NCBI GenBank assembly: GCA_003427395.1
Contig: BFEA01000335.1
Location: 1,305,805-1,342,502, forward strand
Source: Chara braunii
Lineage: Eukaryota; Streptophyta; Charophyceae; Charales; Characeae
Length of the DNA stretch: 36,698 bases
Reading direction: 5' to 3'
Positions 1 through 10,426 of this stretch are shown one piece after another. Position numbers and translations under genes: made by a program. Within the stretch, counting starts at the first letter, position 1. Every line of letters begins with the position of its first letter. The notes beneath the pieces were generated by a model, which saw nothing but the letters and a program-made list of their open reading frames with translations, did not search any database and was not told where the DNA came from.

Positions 1-172
1 CTCCTACTTCGTCCCTCCTCCCTCGTCTCTCCTACTCGTCCCTCCTACTTCGTCCCTCCTCCCTCGTCTCTCCTACTTCGTCCCTCCTCCCTCATCTCTC
101 CTGCTCGTCCCTCCTACTTCGTCCCTTCTCCCTCGTCTCTCCTACTTCGTCCCTCCTCCCTCCGTTGTTCAC
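1..172. repeat. C/T-rich minisatellite
   Basis: Tandem units of about 28 bp (ctcctacttcgtccctcc followed by tccctcgtct), mixed with shorter 13-14 bp half-units. The array is cut by the left window edge, so its full length is unknown. There is almost no purine on this strand. Confidence 0.9.
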
Positions 173-589
173 TTCCCCCCCTCCCTCGTCTTTCCACCAT
201 CACTCGTCGGTCCATCTTCCACTTCCCTTTTTGATCGTCGGCAGGTCTTCCATCAAATCGCGGACTCGTTTTGTGTTCGAGTGAGCACCTTCACAGGGTG
301 GTCGCTGGTGAAAAAGAAAATATTTTCTTTTTGTTTTTCAAATTTCGTTAACGTAATAAAATAATAGTATTACGGGCCGGATGTGGCTGCTACGGGGTTC
401 CCCACAACACTGTAACGCAGTGTAATCATAGTACTAAGCACAATCATACTATAAGTCTGTAATGTTATATAAAGTTATAAAGTTATACAAACAATATGAC
501 TTATATCAACCAGCAGTAACTATTATTAAGTCCTGAACCCTGTGTATCACGTATATAAAAAATAAAAAACATATATACCAGGGCGCACC
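173..589. other. no recognised feature
   Basis: C/T-rich DNA passes into A/T-rich DNA with short direct repeats such as aaagttataaagttatac near 472-490. No coding pattern, RNA gene or transposon end was recognised. Confidence 0.5.
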
Positions 590-780
590 GTGCGCGGAAG
601 TGCGCTCGGCACGCGCACGCCTCAGCGCACCAGCGCATGGCGCACCTGATAGTCGCGCACCGCACGGCGCATGGCGCACTGCGCACGGGTGCGCGCGCAT
701 CGCGCACAGGTATGCACATAGTCAAGCTGCGCACCGCGTAAGGCGCAGCGCACCGCATCGCGCACCGCACAAATGCGCCG
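590..780. repeat. GCGCAC-type alternating purine-pyrimidine repeat
   Basis: About 190 bp made largely of variants of gcgcaccgca, gcgcatggcgcac and gcgcgcgcatcgcgcac. Purines and pyrimidines alternate for long stretches, unlike the A/T-rich flanks. Open frames exist on both strands but have the R/A/C-rich composition this repeat dictates, so they are not called as genes. Confidence 0.8.
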
Positions 781-1249
781 CAAGTATGGGATTACTTCAT
801 TCATACATTACAAGACCTGCTTAACAACAGTGGCAGTCTTATACTTGAAGGGGACTTCCAACAGATCCTCTCGGCCAATTTTCAATCACATCATCTCGGC
901 CCGCCTTCGGACTATCCTCAATGACACCATCTCGGCCCTCTGAACGGAGTTTCACACACACACATATATGCACTTGCTCGCGCGCAAGCATACGGGTTTA
1001 TCACAAATGTATTCAGAAAACACAGCAAACAGACTCAGAAAAGGAATCTGCAGCAAACAGGCGCAGATTTGGAATCTTGAGCTAACAGATTAACGGGGCG
1101 CCGTTTTTTCCAAAAAGTTCAACAGAGTTCTTGGACTGCAACTGTGTAGGTCATTTCACGCAATGCAAAACAAGAATCAATGATTCTCAAAGAAAACACT
1201 TTGCAGTAAACGAAAGAAAAAGGTTTGGCGGTGTAACAGGACATCTCAA
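781..1249. other. no gene recognised; short ctcggcc repeats
   Basis: At about 865-945 the motif atctcggccc or ctcggcc recurs three times at roughly 30-bp spacing. The rest is unremarkable mixed-composition DNA. Confidence 0.4.
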
Positions 1250-1414
1250 GTGAGCACTTTCCTGGACGCATCTGACCTCTTTTGCTGCCCGACGTTCCAT
1301 AGGTGAGTTGAAAAAGTCCCGTAAGGACTTACCTGAACGCATGTGTCTCTTTTGACAGCCCGGCCTGGATGCACCTGACTGGAATTACGACCACAGGTAA
1401 GTTGAAAAAGTCCC
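1250..1414 (+). repeat. 94-bp tandem duplication ending in a splice-donor-like motif
   Basis: Two diverged units, each containing cctg-acgcatctg-cctctttt and ending in aggtragttgaaaaagtccc (at 1301 and 1395, spacing 94 bp). The conserved end, ag followed by gtragt, matches the 5' splice-site consensus on the plus strand. No coding exon was recognised next to it. Confidence 0.6.
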
Positions 1415-1654
1415 AGTGTTAGTGTGGGCCTTGCTGCACTAATCACCAAATGTGCAAAATGAGAATGAATCTTTCACTAAAGCTGCGAAGCTGCGCTGCC
1501 GTAACCCTTTTCGTCTGTGAATTTGGTGAGTAGTGTGGGGAGGCCCTATGCCCAGGGAAAACAAATGGGCAAACTGAGCTCCTAGATGGCCACCGTGCCC
1601 TTTTCTCTTAGTAAGTAGTAGTGATAAATGCTGTTTTTTTCTCGGTGAGGACCT

Positions 1655-2545
1655 CTATGCTGCTCTGCTCTCCACTCTACTCTCTACTTTCTGCTCTGAT
1701 GTGCTGTAGTGTACTCTTTACTCCAAACTCTACGCCACTCTCTATTCTCTACTTTGAACTCTCTATATTCTCTACTTCGAACTCTACGCCACTGTCTATT
1801 CTCAACTCTCGACCCTATGCTACTCTCTACTCTCTGCTCTCTCCTCTGCTCTCTGCCGTGCTCCCTACTCTCTGCACTCTGTTCTCCACGCTGCTCACTG
1901 CTCTCTACTGTGTTCTCTGCTCTGCTCTCCATGCTCTACTCTCTGCTCTACTCTACACTACTCCACGGTTCTCTATTCTACTCGCTCTACTCTACTCTCT
2001 ACGTTACACTACACTCTACACTATATACTTTCTTCTCTACTCCATGCTACTCTCTACTCTCTACTCAACTCTACACTAAACTCTCTACTCTACACTACTC
2101 TGTACTCTCTGCACTACAGTACTATCTATTGTGCCACTCTCTCTACTCTACTCGACCTACTGTCTACTCTACTCTATTATGCTACTCTGTAGGATGGACT
2201 CTTCATCACTCGACACTGAACTCTTCTCGGCTTTACTCTATACTAGCTACTTTACACTGCTCTCAACTCTCTTCTCTACTGTCTTTTCTCTGCTCTACTG
2301 TACACGATATCTGCACTTAATACTCTCGCTACTCTCATCCACTCTACTCTCCACTCTATATTTACTCTCGAGTCTCTACTCTATTCCAGTCTATTCTACT
2401 CTCTGTTCTCTATTCCACTCTACTCCACGCTCTACTCTTCTCTACCCTGTACTCTACTCTCTACTCTCAGGTACTCTCTGTTGTCTACTCTCTACTCTAC
2501 TATACTATCTACTCTACGCTACTCTACTCCACTATAGTCTACCCG
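1655..2545. repeat. Degenerate CTCTACTCTA low-complexity satellite
   Basis: About 890 bp built from ctctactctc, ctctgctctc and ctacactctac variants with point changes. Long frames are open only because stop codons are rare in this composition; their products are Leu/Ser/Tyr/Thr strings. They are rejected as genes. Confidence 0.85.
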
Positions 2546-4065
2546 GGCTATGTCTTTATTGGGGCGTACAGGGGGATAATTCTTCGTCTCAAAGACCTAA
2601 AGGCTAAAACACCACCGTTTCTCATCTCTGTTTGTTTTCAAACAACGGATCTTAGTTGTTGTTTATTTTACCTGCCAACCGCCCATTTTTCGGTTCTAGT
2701 GTTCACATCCTATTGGAGATTTAATACACACGAATGTAAAAATTTCATCAAAATCCCTTTGTAACACGGGTGGAGCCGCGCTGGCTACTCTAGTAATCGA
2801 TAAATCTTTGTGCCTTTCAGGTCCTCCCGGAGAATTTTTCTCAAGAATTGAAACGACAATATTCGCTGATTTGGAAACTGACTCAGGTCAGGTTATGTCT
2901 CTATGCCATAACAAAACCTGGATGGAGAAACAATTAGCAAAGGATATATGCTTATGACTCTTACCTATGAAAGACTTTTAAAGTTTAAACCACAAGTACC
3001 TCCGAGCCTCTTTTTGCGGACGTGGATTTGCACTGTGCATCAAAAACAAGGGAAGTGACAGTGGTGCACTTTTTTTTTTTTCTGGCTGGCACCGCCAGCC
3101 ATTTTGGTCCGGTAGTACTGCCGATCCGAAGATCCCGGATTGACACAATTTTGATTCTCAAGTTTGCCTGGACGAGGAGACACGGGTGGCTGAAGGCAAG
3201 GGATTCCATACAAGGACTATCAAAATTTGAACAGCTTTTGGAAGCAGGACATCAAAACACAGTAGAGTTAATTGTGAATGTTCAATGTATACCTTTTAGA
3301 GTCTTTAGACTGCAGAGAATTAGTAACAGAAGAATCTGGAATGCTTTTGGGCCCCGTATGGGGGTTTCAAATTTCAATGTAGTGCTTGGGCATCGATGGG
3401 CGTGATCCTCAAATGGAGCCACCTGGATGGGAGTTTGTTGATTCTGAACCAGTTCCGAAGCATGCTGAAACCTGACCCTTAGAATCATCTCCCTTTTGAA
3501 CATGTTTTGGTTTTTCTTTTGAAATGTTATGGTCAATGCTGGATCAGCTCAACCATATCTCCATTGAGAAGAAGAAGAAGAAGAATAAGAGGTGTGGAAA
3601 GTGTGCAATGAATGTACGTCATTTTGATTCATAGATTGCAATTGATTAACATTCAAACTCTGGTGTATCATACCATCAAACCATTTTGATACTCCAGAGT
3701 CCAGACACACTTGAGCACATGTAAACTGCGGTAGGTGTTTTTGAACATCCTTTAATAACCACATTGGCGGCAAGACACAGGGTCTGCATCGTATTTAGCT
3801 GAATCACTACTCAGATTTTGAGCGCATATCCTGTGACGGGGCACGAGAAAAATAGAACACCAGTTGTGAGGGGCGTACTCTGTGGCATGCAGGTGTGCAT
3901 TCCAGAGGATAGGAAAAAGAAAATGCGGAAGTGCGCCACGGGGATAAATTTTGACGATCGGACAGCGAAAAAGAAGAAAAATACTAGTGTGCCACGTGGA
4001 GAGTAATTGCATACACAATATTACAAACACTTGCGCTCTTTGTCTCTGTTCCTCTCTTCTTTCAG
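2546..4065. other. No gene assigned; one exon-like segment
   Basis: Unique-looking DNA upstream of the URM1 exon. A 66-nt segment at 2821-2886 (+) is preceded by gtgcctttcag and followed by gtcagg, and is open in two frames, so it could be an exon. Its product resembles nothing I recognise. A short (gaa)n lies at about 3569-3587. I searched by eye for URM1 N-terminal and middle exons here and did not find them. Confidence 0.3.
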
Positions 4066-4220
4066 CAGCCCTTGGCCTTGGGCTGTGTGTGGACCCCTGC
4101 AGTTCAGACTCTGCCAATTGTCACTCACCAGGCATTGGTCGTTGCAACATCCGTACTTCTTGCAAGAACCGATGCAAGATAACAGTCAACAGTCTGGCCG
4201 TCCTTGGTCGTGAATCATGA
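4066..4220 (+). other. Possible exon encoding a cysteine-rich stretch
   Basis: A strong polypyrimidine tract ending in ttctttcag (to 4065) is followed by an open frame to a TGA at 4218-4220. The frame encodes six clustered cysteines with spacing C-x3-C-x6-C-x7-C-x5-C-x3-C, followed by a basic segment. I do not recognise a family. It may be chance or an exon of an unidentified gene; no start codon or upstream exon is established. Confidence 0.2.
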
Positions 4221-4648
4221 TGCATATTTTTTCTTTGTCACAATTTTGTTAATTAGGACATTAGAATTCACAGACCTCCCTGCCGATTCACCTCTCTGCA
4301 TTGCTGTCTCCTTAGAGGTCGTCGTGGGGCTGACAGGGTTGGAGTCCCTGCCATGGTCGCACGGAGTCAAGTTTTCAGCTGCGAAACTTGTCAGGTCTAT
4401 GTCCTGCGGTCCGACTGGGTCGAAGATTTACCCTCCAGATCCAGTCACCAGTAAATAATAGTGTGGGAAAAAGATGCTGTGGGGGTGTGTATCCTATGCT
4501 TGTTGGTTTGTGCTTTTTCGAGGTCTCATTCTTTTTGTAGCTCTGCTCAGTCACAACTGTAGTGTAAGCATTGAATGTCGCCTCTGCTTCATGTACTGTT
4601 GCCGCACTTCGCTCGTCTCGTTATGTTCTATTTTTTGTCCTCTTGCAG

Positions 4649-4766
4649 ACGTCCAGGGGTCCTCGTTCTTATCAACGAATGCGATTGGGAAATTACAGGC
4701 CGACTGGATGCAGAGTTGGAGGAAGGTGACTCAGTTGTCTTCATTTCAACCCTTCATGGAGGGTAG
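4649..4766 (+). CDS. URM1: URM1 ubiquitin-related modifier, terminal exon only
   Basis: The segment encodes the last 38 residues of URM1, from Arg-Pro-Gly through [14 protein letters not shown] to [10 protein letters not shown] and a TAG stop. URM1 is a ubiquitin-fold sulfur carrier. Its C-terminal Gly-Gly is thiocarboxylated by the E1-like Uba4/MOCS3, and it supplies sulfur for 2-thiolation of wobble uridine in cytosolic tRNAs; it can also be conjugated to proteins. The diglycine, the RPG-x-LVLIN strand and the FISTLHGG tail match yeast, animal and plant URM1 as I remember them. The exon starts after ttgcag at 4648 in phase 2: one base of a split codon, probably the Val before Arg-Pro-Gly. 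The first roughly 60 residues should lie upstream, but no matching exon was found in 1-4648. The exons may be distant, diverged, interrupted, or this may be an orphaned copy. Confidence 0.85.
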
Positions 4767-4904
4767 AGGTCACCACCGTTAACCTGTTTTCGATCATGAA
4801 GAGACTACGGTGCCTAAGTGCCAGAAGTGGAGAAAAGGAAGGGGATGTGCATACATAACATTATGCAGACGTAAGCGAATCGCGAGTAGTCACGCGGAGC
4901 GCAG

Positions 4905-5160
4905 CGCATTGCGGTTCATTCCAGCCCTTCAAGGAGGCCAAGGGGAAAACCGCAGCGTCCACAGGAGAGAAAATTGATGAGGATAGTCTGAGTAGGTGTG
5001 TGTTGAGCACAACTCAATGGCTTCTCATTTCAACCCTTGGTGAGGGGCAAGCAGTGGAGGGATCACAGGAGAGACGAGTGAGGGCTAGCTCGAGTTGCAT
5101 GGAGCGCGACTGGCTCCATGCTGTTCATTTCAAGGTCTAACCGTTCCTGGAGGCGGAGGG
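4905..5160 (+). repeat. Degenerate echoes of the URM1 exon end
   Basis: The exon's coding end, ttcatttcaacccttcatgg at 4742, has weaker look-alikes at about 4917 (ttcattccagcccttcaagg), 5025 (ctcatttcaacccttggtga) and 5126 (ttcatttcaaggtctaac), roughly 100-175 bp apart. Each is followed by a g/a-rich stretch. They could be decayed tandem duplications of the exon tail or a coincidental local repeat. Confidence 0.3.
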
Positions 5161-5699
5161 AGGTTCTGCATGACTGCAGAAGGTACAGTGCAATACCTTC
5201 AGGGAAGAGAAGTGAGTTATCGGTTCGCCCATCAAGATTGGGTGATTTATTTTGACTTCTCTTAGTCCATTTGACTTTTAAAGGGATGAGGACAAACGTC
5301 TTGCACTGCTTTCTCTGATTTGTGGAGAGAAAGATGACGAGTGCATACTTATAGTCTCTATCGGTGACTATACTCTTACTATGTATAGCAAGTGAACTTA
5401 GTGAAGTGAGATGGTTAGGAAAGTGAAGTTAGTAGATAAGTGACAGCCTAGTTGTGTAAAGCTAGCAGAGAAATATTTGAGTAATGTGGACTACTAGAAG
5501 GTTGTGCAAAGCGCCGACAGAGCGCAGCCTTCTGGACCCAGTGTGAGGGATGAATGGAAGGCTACTCGACTAAACCTTTTTTTTTGGGAAAGTGGCACGC
5601 AAGGTCCCCTATGATATAGACTCACCAAGGTTAATTGCCGGACTTTCATATGTTTGTGGACGTGATGGGATTTGCCACATTTTCGTGTGGATGTGGATG
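5161..5699. other. no recognised feature
   Basis: Mixed-composition intergenic DNA with short tracts such as a 10-bp T run near 5577. No gene, RNA or transposon end was recognised. Its right edge is the SINE target site. Confidence 0.4.
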
Positions 5700-6134
5700 T
5701 GAGCTGACAATCTTTTTTTTTCCCTCTTTTTTTAAAAAGGAACTACCCTATATTCTTCTCTCATTATATCTCCCACTACCTACCTATCTACCTACCTTTT
5801 AGTCCAGTTCTCGCGTTTTTTTCTGCCTAATCTGGGTCTGTCGCCTTTAGGTTGACCCTCAACTCTGCTCTGTGCGGGGAGAAGTACCCCGGCCCCTAGC
5901 CCCTGGCACGGGATGGAAGGCCCGAATAACTTTACCACCACGAGCTTGGGGGGGGGGGGGGGGAGAGGATGGGGCAGCCATCTATCTCCGCTGATGAACC
6001 CAAAGTGTGCCACAGGGGGCCCCGCGGGGAGTCCAATGGGTGCCGCGGGGAATCGAACCCACGGCCTCCCGAATGCCACTTACGTGTTCTATCAACTGAG
6101 CTAGGCCGGCTGGCCCCATCTGAGCCGACAATCT
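5700..6134 (-). mobile_element. tRNA-derived SINE with target-site duplication
   Basis: The element body is 5714-6120, about 407 bp, on the minus strand. The 5' head (from about 6114) is tRNA-like, with an A box TAGCTCAGTTGAT (6103-6091) and a perfect B box GGTTCGATTCC (6059-6049), which form an internal RNA polymerase III promoter. The body then runs through a G/C-rich segment and a 14-nt C run, and ends in an A-rich tail (T-rich on the plus strand at 5714-5740). Flanking direct repeats tgagc(t/c)gacaatct at 5700-5713 and 6121-6134 match at 13 of 14 positions, as expected for LINE-assisted retrotransposition. It is probably not a functional tRNA because the anticodon arm and T stem are imperfect. 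Related tail sequence recurs at about 15885-15946. Confidence 0.85.
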
Positions 6135-6739
6135 ATTCGAACCTATTTTGCTAAACCTCTCTTTTGTGCTGCCCTCAACTTCCTGAACCTCGGGAGGTTA
6201 GGCAAACTGCTCAAATCCGAGGTTGATGGGCATCCACTTCTGCAGAGATCTTGATCCAGGGAAAGACATCGGCGAAACCAACTTTTCTGTGCCACTGCAG
6301 GTGCCATCACTAGCGCATCTTGCAGCTTCTCTGTGCACAGTTGTGGACCGTGTGGAAGTAGTACGATATAGTGGTGGTCTAGAGAAAACAAGAAAAGCCA
6401 CGCTCCGCTCCCCCGGGCAAGGTATGACGTCTAGATTCTAGAATGATTATTTGCAGGATGTTGTCCACTCCTCTTGCAACTGTTTTTATTTTTATTTTTA
6501 TGACCACTAGTTTATATGGTAACTCGCTTAGCTGCCTCGTGGATGTATCCGAAAAATAATCAGAACCTGGGAAAAAGTGAGGCTCTCAAATCTCATTTTG
6601 TTTACTTCTGCAATCCTGCAAGGAGTGCCAAAAAGCATGGTTCCCACCCGGAACGGATGTGTACCAGGAATTTCATAACCTCAGCCAAAAGCTGTCTATG
6701 GCAGCGCTGCACAGCATTCGCTGTTTGAAAGCCGAAACT
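6135..6739. other. no recognised feature
   Basis: Mixed DNA. Short open frames on both strands show no family similarity that I recognise. A few short (ttttta)-type runs occur near 6485-6500. Confidence 0.4.
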
Positions 6740-6960
6740 GGGGAAAATATTCAATTGAACCAGGGCTGGGCCAGCAACCGGCCGGTTCAGCTTGCCCGGT
6801 TGAACCAGAACCGGAACCGGACCAGCCCCGGGGGGGTGAACCGGGAAACCGGTTTTCAAAAAATAAAGCCCAATTCTCTTTTTTTTTTTTTTTTTTTTTG
6901 GCGGATTCTGACTGCGCTCTGCAAGAGCTGTCGAAATCCGTAATAAAATTATTAAGGTCC
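6740..6960. repeat. AACCGG-rich palindromic cluster followed by poly(T)
   Basis: Between about 6760 and 6865 the strings aaccgg, ccggtt and accggaacc recur many times in both orientations, so the segment can pair with itself. It is followed by a run of about 20 T (6879-6899). This could be the poly(A) end of a minus-strand retroposed element with a CCGG-rich body. No target duplication was recognised. Confidence 0.4.
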
Positions 6961-8280
6961 AATTTTTTTGGGGGGGTGCCCCAGGGGTAGGTGGGGATAT
7001 TATTGGAATATTCACGGAGGTGTGACTTTCAGGGGGAGGGGTCGAGTAAGCAATATTACTTATCCGACCCCCCATGGCCCACGGACTTCAATTCAGTAGC
7101 AGAAGGCACTCTGGACTATGCCAACGGCCGTCGGAATCCTGCAGCCTGAATGAGATGCAATAGAAGTGGATCTTTGCCAAAACTTATACGTTTTCCAGAG
7201 TATAGCTCGACGGCCAAAAAGTTATGGGTGCAGGTTTCAGCTCGTGCAGGCAGAGGGTTTTCTATTTGTCTTTTTTGTTTTAAATACAGAACGTTTTCTG
7301 TTGTTTTTTGTTTTAGAATTTAAACAGAGTCCTCAGTCCGAAAGTATCTCGCCTGCTAGTCTGTCCAGATACATGTAGTGGAGCCACGTGCATTCTAGAT
7401 AGATTGACAGAAAAATATAGCTTAGGTCTGTTCTTGGGCTTGCACCTCAGACAGAGCCGAAACCCAAACCCATAACTCTTTCCCCAGAGCTTAGTGATGT
7501 TGCAGAAGCATATAACCTCAGGAGAGCCACTGCTCTTCCATAGTAATTCCTTCGTGGCTGAGGATGGACGAGTATGTCATGCCAATGGTAACTGGTCCGT
7601 GGTCTGTCGGACCACACTATGCCAAATCAAAATGTGGGGCCTGGTGGCCCCCCAATTTTTGAGAAAACGCGCACGACGGTCGTTTGCCGCTGATCTGCAA
7701 AGATAAGCGGCGGAGATTCTCCGCTCGTTGTTTCCTAGAAGTGGAGCCCAAAAAGCCCCTTTTTTTTTTTTTGGGAGCTCGCGGCCTCGTGGGGGCTGGG
7801 CAGTCGTGGGGATACCTGTCACTGCCCGGTACCCCCCGTCCAGCCTAATAAGCTGGATTCAACCGGGGGTCTGCCGGGCCGGTCGACCGGCCGGTCCGAC
7901 CGGCAGGCTCCCGGGTGGGGAAGGGGCCCCCGGTCCGACCGGGGACCAGCCCTGAATTGAACATAATTTTGGCGAATTTATACAGATCATCTGATCGTCT
8001 ATATTTGTAGACACCCTGGGCATGTTAGATCCTGGAGGGACCAATTCAAATCCTGGGATTTTGGGCCTGATATTGCGGTACTACCAAGCTCCCTGGAAAC
8101 AGGACAGCTGACAAATGTTCGTCCCTTTTTTCCCCCGGATCTTGCATGGTTATTTTGTGCATGTCAAATTGAGCACAAACGGGAGGTTGTTTCTGAAAAC
8201 CGTATCTGGCATTCAGGGAGGGGTGTCAGGGGTTAATATTGGGTTATAGATAGGACTCACAGGGGGGGTTCGCGCGGGCA
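6961..8280. other. No gene; G/C-rich palindromes near 7855-7955
   Basis: No coding region was recognised. A T run at about 7761-7773 is followed by a G/C-rich segment with nested palindromes such as ccggtcgaccggccgg and ggtccgaccgg (7878-7945). The pattern of poly(T) next to self-complementary CCGG DNA resembles that at 6740-6960, so the two may be diverged copies of one retroposed family. Confidence 0.35.
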
Positions 8281-8455
8281 AGTGCAACTAATTCTAACTA
8301 ATGTGAGCAACGGTGAACCGAGCCCCAAGTTTTCAGGGTTTTCTTATGGTCCTTTTAACACAGCTTTTACGCCTTTTGAACCAAACTTGTCACCAATTTA
8401 TAGAGTGAAGACGAAAAACAACAAAACAAAAAGGTAAAAAAAAAAAAAAAAAAGA

Positions 8456-9010
8456 CCTAAGGAGCTTAAAACCGTAAGGCGAACATGTGCTTCAGATGCC
8501 TTTCATGCAAAATCCACCCTTCCTTTACAGTTTTTCGTGATTTTCAGGGTTTTCAAGGCTTGCCAAAACAGTCATCCCCAAGGCTCCAACAGACACCAAA
8601 CTTGGCACACAGTGCCACACACAAACCTTGACCAAAATAAATCAGGAGCAAAAAAAAAGTTTCAAAAACTGATCTGGCTTTTCTTAGGGAAAAAAAAAAT
8701 TAATAATAATAATAATAAGAAAAGACGAAAAAAAAAACAAAAACCTAAGGAGCCTAAAACCGTAAGGCAAAAATGTGTTTTCTGAGTTCTCAACCTTTTC
8801 ATGGATAATTTACCCTTCACAGTTTTTCAGGATTTTCAGGGGTTTCAGGGCTTGCCAAAACAGTAATCTGGAAGGTTCCAACAAAGACGGAACTTGGCAA
8901 ACACAGACTTTGACCAAGATAAAATGGCAAAAAAAAAAAAACCGAAAAATAAATCACCAAATGTCCCTTTTTTGCAATCAACCTCCCAAAAATAAACCCC
9001 AAATTCAACA
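8456..9010. repeat. 288-bp tandem duplication
   Basis: Two units start with cctaaggagc(t/c)taaaacc at 8456 and 8744. Both continue with a ttcag-gattttcaggg segment, a gcttgccaaaacagt segment and an A-rich block. A weaker, earlier relative of the ttttcagggttttc part lies near 8331. No protein is encoded. Confidence 0.75.
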
Positions 9011-9203
9011 TTCAACGGCAGAATGTTCACTCAAGAGTCCATGCGAAGGCAACAGATGAAATCAGAATCAGCGCAATTGAGAAACTTCAAACTATCATCA
9101 TATTATACAATGAAAAAGCTCAGGTTTCCAACAGCTTTGCCGCGTTCATCCAACAACCCCCTTATGGTAAGTACCCCACTCCCTCCCCCCGCCTGCTGTG
9201 ACT

Positions 9204-9208
<5 letters not shown>

Positions 9209-9264
<56 letters not shown>

Positions 9265-9266
9265 CT

Positions 9267-9326
<60 letters not shown>
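9209..9326. repeat. (TC)n microsatellite in two blocks
   Basis: Two (TC)n blocks (9209-9261 and 9271-9326), each ending in ttaacttgtac. The repeated interruption suggests that the block plus its 3' junction was duplicated. Poly-Ser/Leu and Arg/Glu frames across it are artefacts. Confidence 0.95.
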
Positions 9327-9329
<3 letters not shown>

Positions 9330-9554
9330 CTTGTACCACTCGACCTTACTGGCTTCAAACTTGTATCGCTCTGCATCACTCTGCTTCTCTCCTACCTAGA
9401 TTGCCTCCCTGAATCCACCCATGACGGTTCCGCGTCACTTCGACTTTCGACCTCACGGCCATGGCCACCTTCTCTCTCCCACCTTCTCTCTCCTACCTAA
9501 CCGTAGCTATGGTTAAGGAGCCATCTTCTTCCCCCTGGTGCCGGTCTTCCCCAA

Positions 9555-9800
9555 GTTGTACCATTGCACAAGCAACCGGCAGCATTTCTGCAACTCGGAG
9601 ATGAACAACTGGCGAGCGCTGTCACTGTAGCAGCAATAAATAGCATTTTTGACTGGTGTTTGCCTGCTCCGGTTGAAGTTGCACCATTGCACAGAGCGAA
9701 TGAACAACTGGCCAGCGCTGTCACGGTAGCAGCTATGAATAGCACTTCTGGCTGCTGTTTGCCTGCTTCGGACTGGTACGGGTCATGTGCGGCCTGTTGG
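9555..9800. repeat. 99-bp tandem duplication
   Basis: The segment gaacaactggcgagcgctgt at 9603 recurs with one change at 9702, followed in both units by c-gtagcag-aataaatagca and tgtttgcctgct. Both units also contain accattgcaca. It lies 3' of the minus-strand gypsy remnant and may belong to that element's 3' region or LTR, but no LTR boundary was seen. Confidence 0.65.
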
Positions 9801-10176
9801 CCGCATGTTTGGGCTCTGGGAAATCTCTGGATTTCCGTGGGACGCTGCTGAAAATTTGGACTTTGGGATTGACTTTTCTTGTCGGGTACCTATAGACTTC
9901 TACCGACCGACCTGTGACGCTTGGGTTACCGACTTACCGGAACTACGACGCTTCGGCCGTCGGACCGTATGAGACCCCTACAGCCTTGGGACTCGACCTA
10001 ATGGGACCTTGTGGGACCGGGACAATTTGGGGGGCTGCACCCAAGTGGGACTCTAGGACTGGGACTCGGGCGTGAAATCGTTTTCACTCTTGCTGGCCTA
10101 ATTTCGAGGTCCTCGGAGAAAGATGCTGCTATCTTGACCATTCGATAATGCTGATACTCTTCCCAGCCCGTTCATA
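9801..10176. other. Region 3' of the gypsy pol remnant
   Basis: This stretch follows the pol stop codon on the minus strand (TAA at about 10174-10176). It contains repeated short strings such as gggactc, gggacc and ccgac. No polypurine tract or LTR end could be fixed. Confidence 0.35.
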
Positions 10177-10425
10177 TTACTCAATAATAAGAGACTCCGT
10201 TCCGTTAGGTGATCTTTCCCTTAGGTTTTCCCTAGTGTAGCAGCTATAGTCTTCAGGTTCTTGATATCCAAATCTAACCTTGTACTGACGCCATGGTCTG
10301 CCCCTCGTACCTGACGTATAGACATCTTCATCGAGAATGTGGTGGATGTCCCATCTTCCATCCATATCAGGCGGAGTTATCGATCTGCGTGAAGGGAGCT
10401 GATTGTTCACTACGCATGGGAGCAA
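10177..10425 (-). pseudogene. Ty3/gypsy chromodomain remnant (end of pol)
   Basis: An 82-codon open stretch encodes a chromodomain-like sequence at the end of a chromovirus pol. It has DMDGRWDIHHILDED (aromatic Trp in the first strand), then WRQYKVRFGYQEPED and YTRENLRERSPNG, matching the expected order of an integrase-fused chromodomain. In chromoviruses this module is thought to direct integration towards modified chromatin. One residue of the usual chromodomain core (K/V-G-Y) appears missing at RFGYQ. It is out of frame with the integrase pieces on its 5' side, so the polyprotein is broken. Confidence 0.7.
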
Positions 10426-10426
10426 C

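Noticed and set aside
1621-2607. Long open frames over the CTCTACTC region
   Set aside because: Frames are open in several phases because the low-complexity composition lacks stops. Products are Leu/Ser/Tyr strings with no domain.
6040-6114. Functional tRNA gene on the minus strand
   Set aside because: A and B boxes are good, but the anticodon arm and T stem do not pair well, and the sequence continues into a SINE body with a tail and target duplication.
9023-9412. Protein with long Ser-Leu repeats (and the antisense Arg-Glu repeats)
   Set aside because: Generated entirely by the (TC)n microsatellite.
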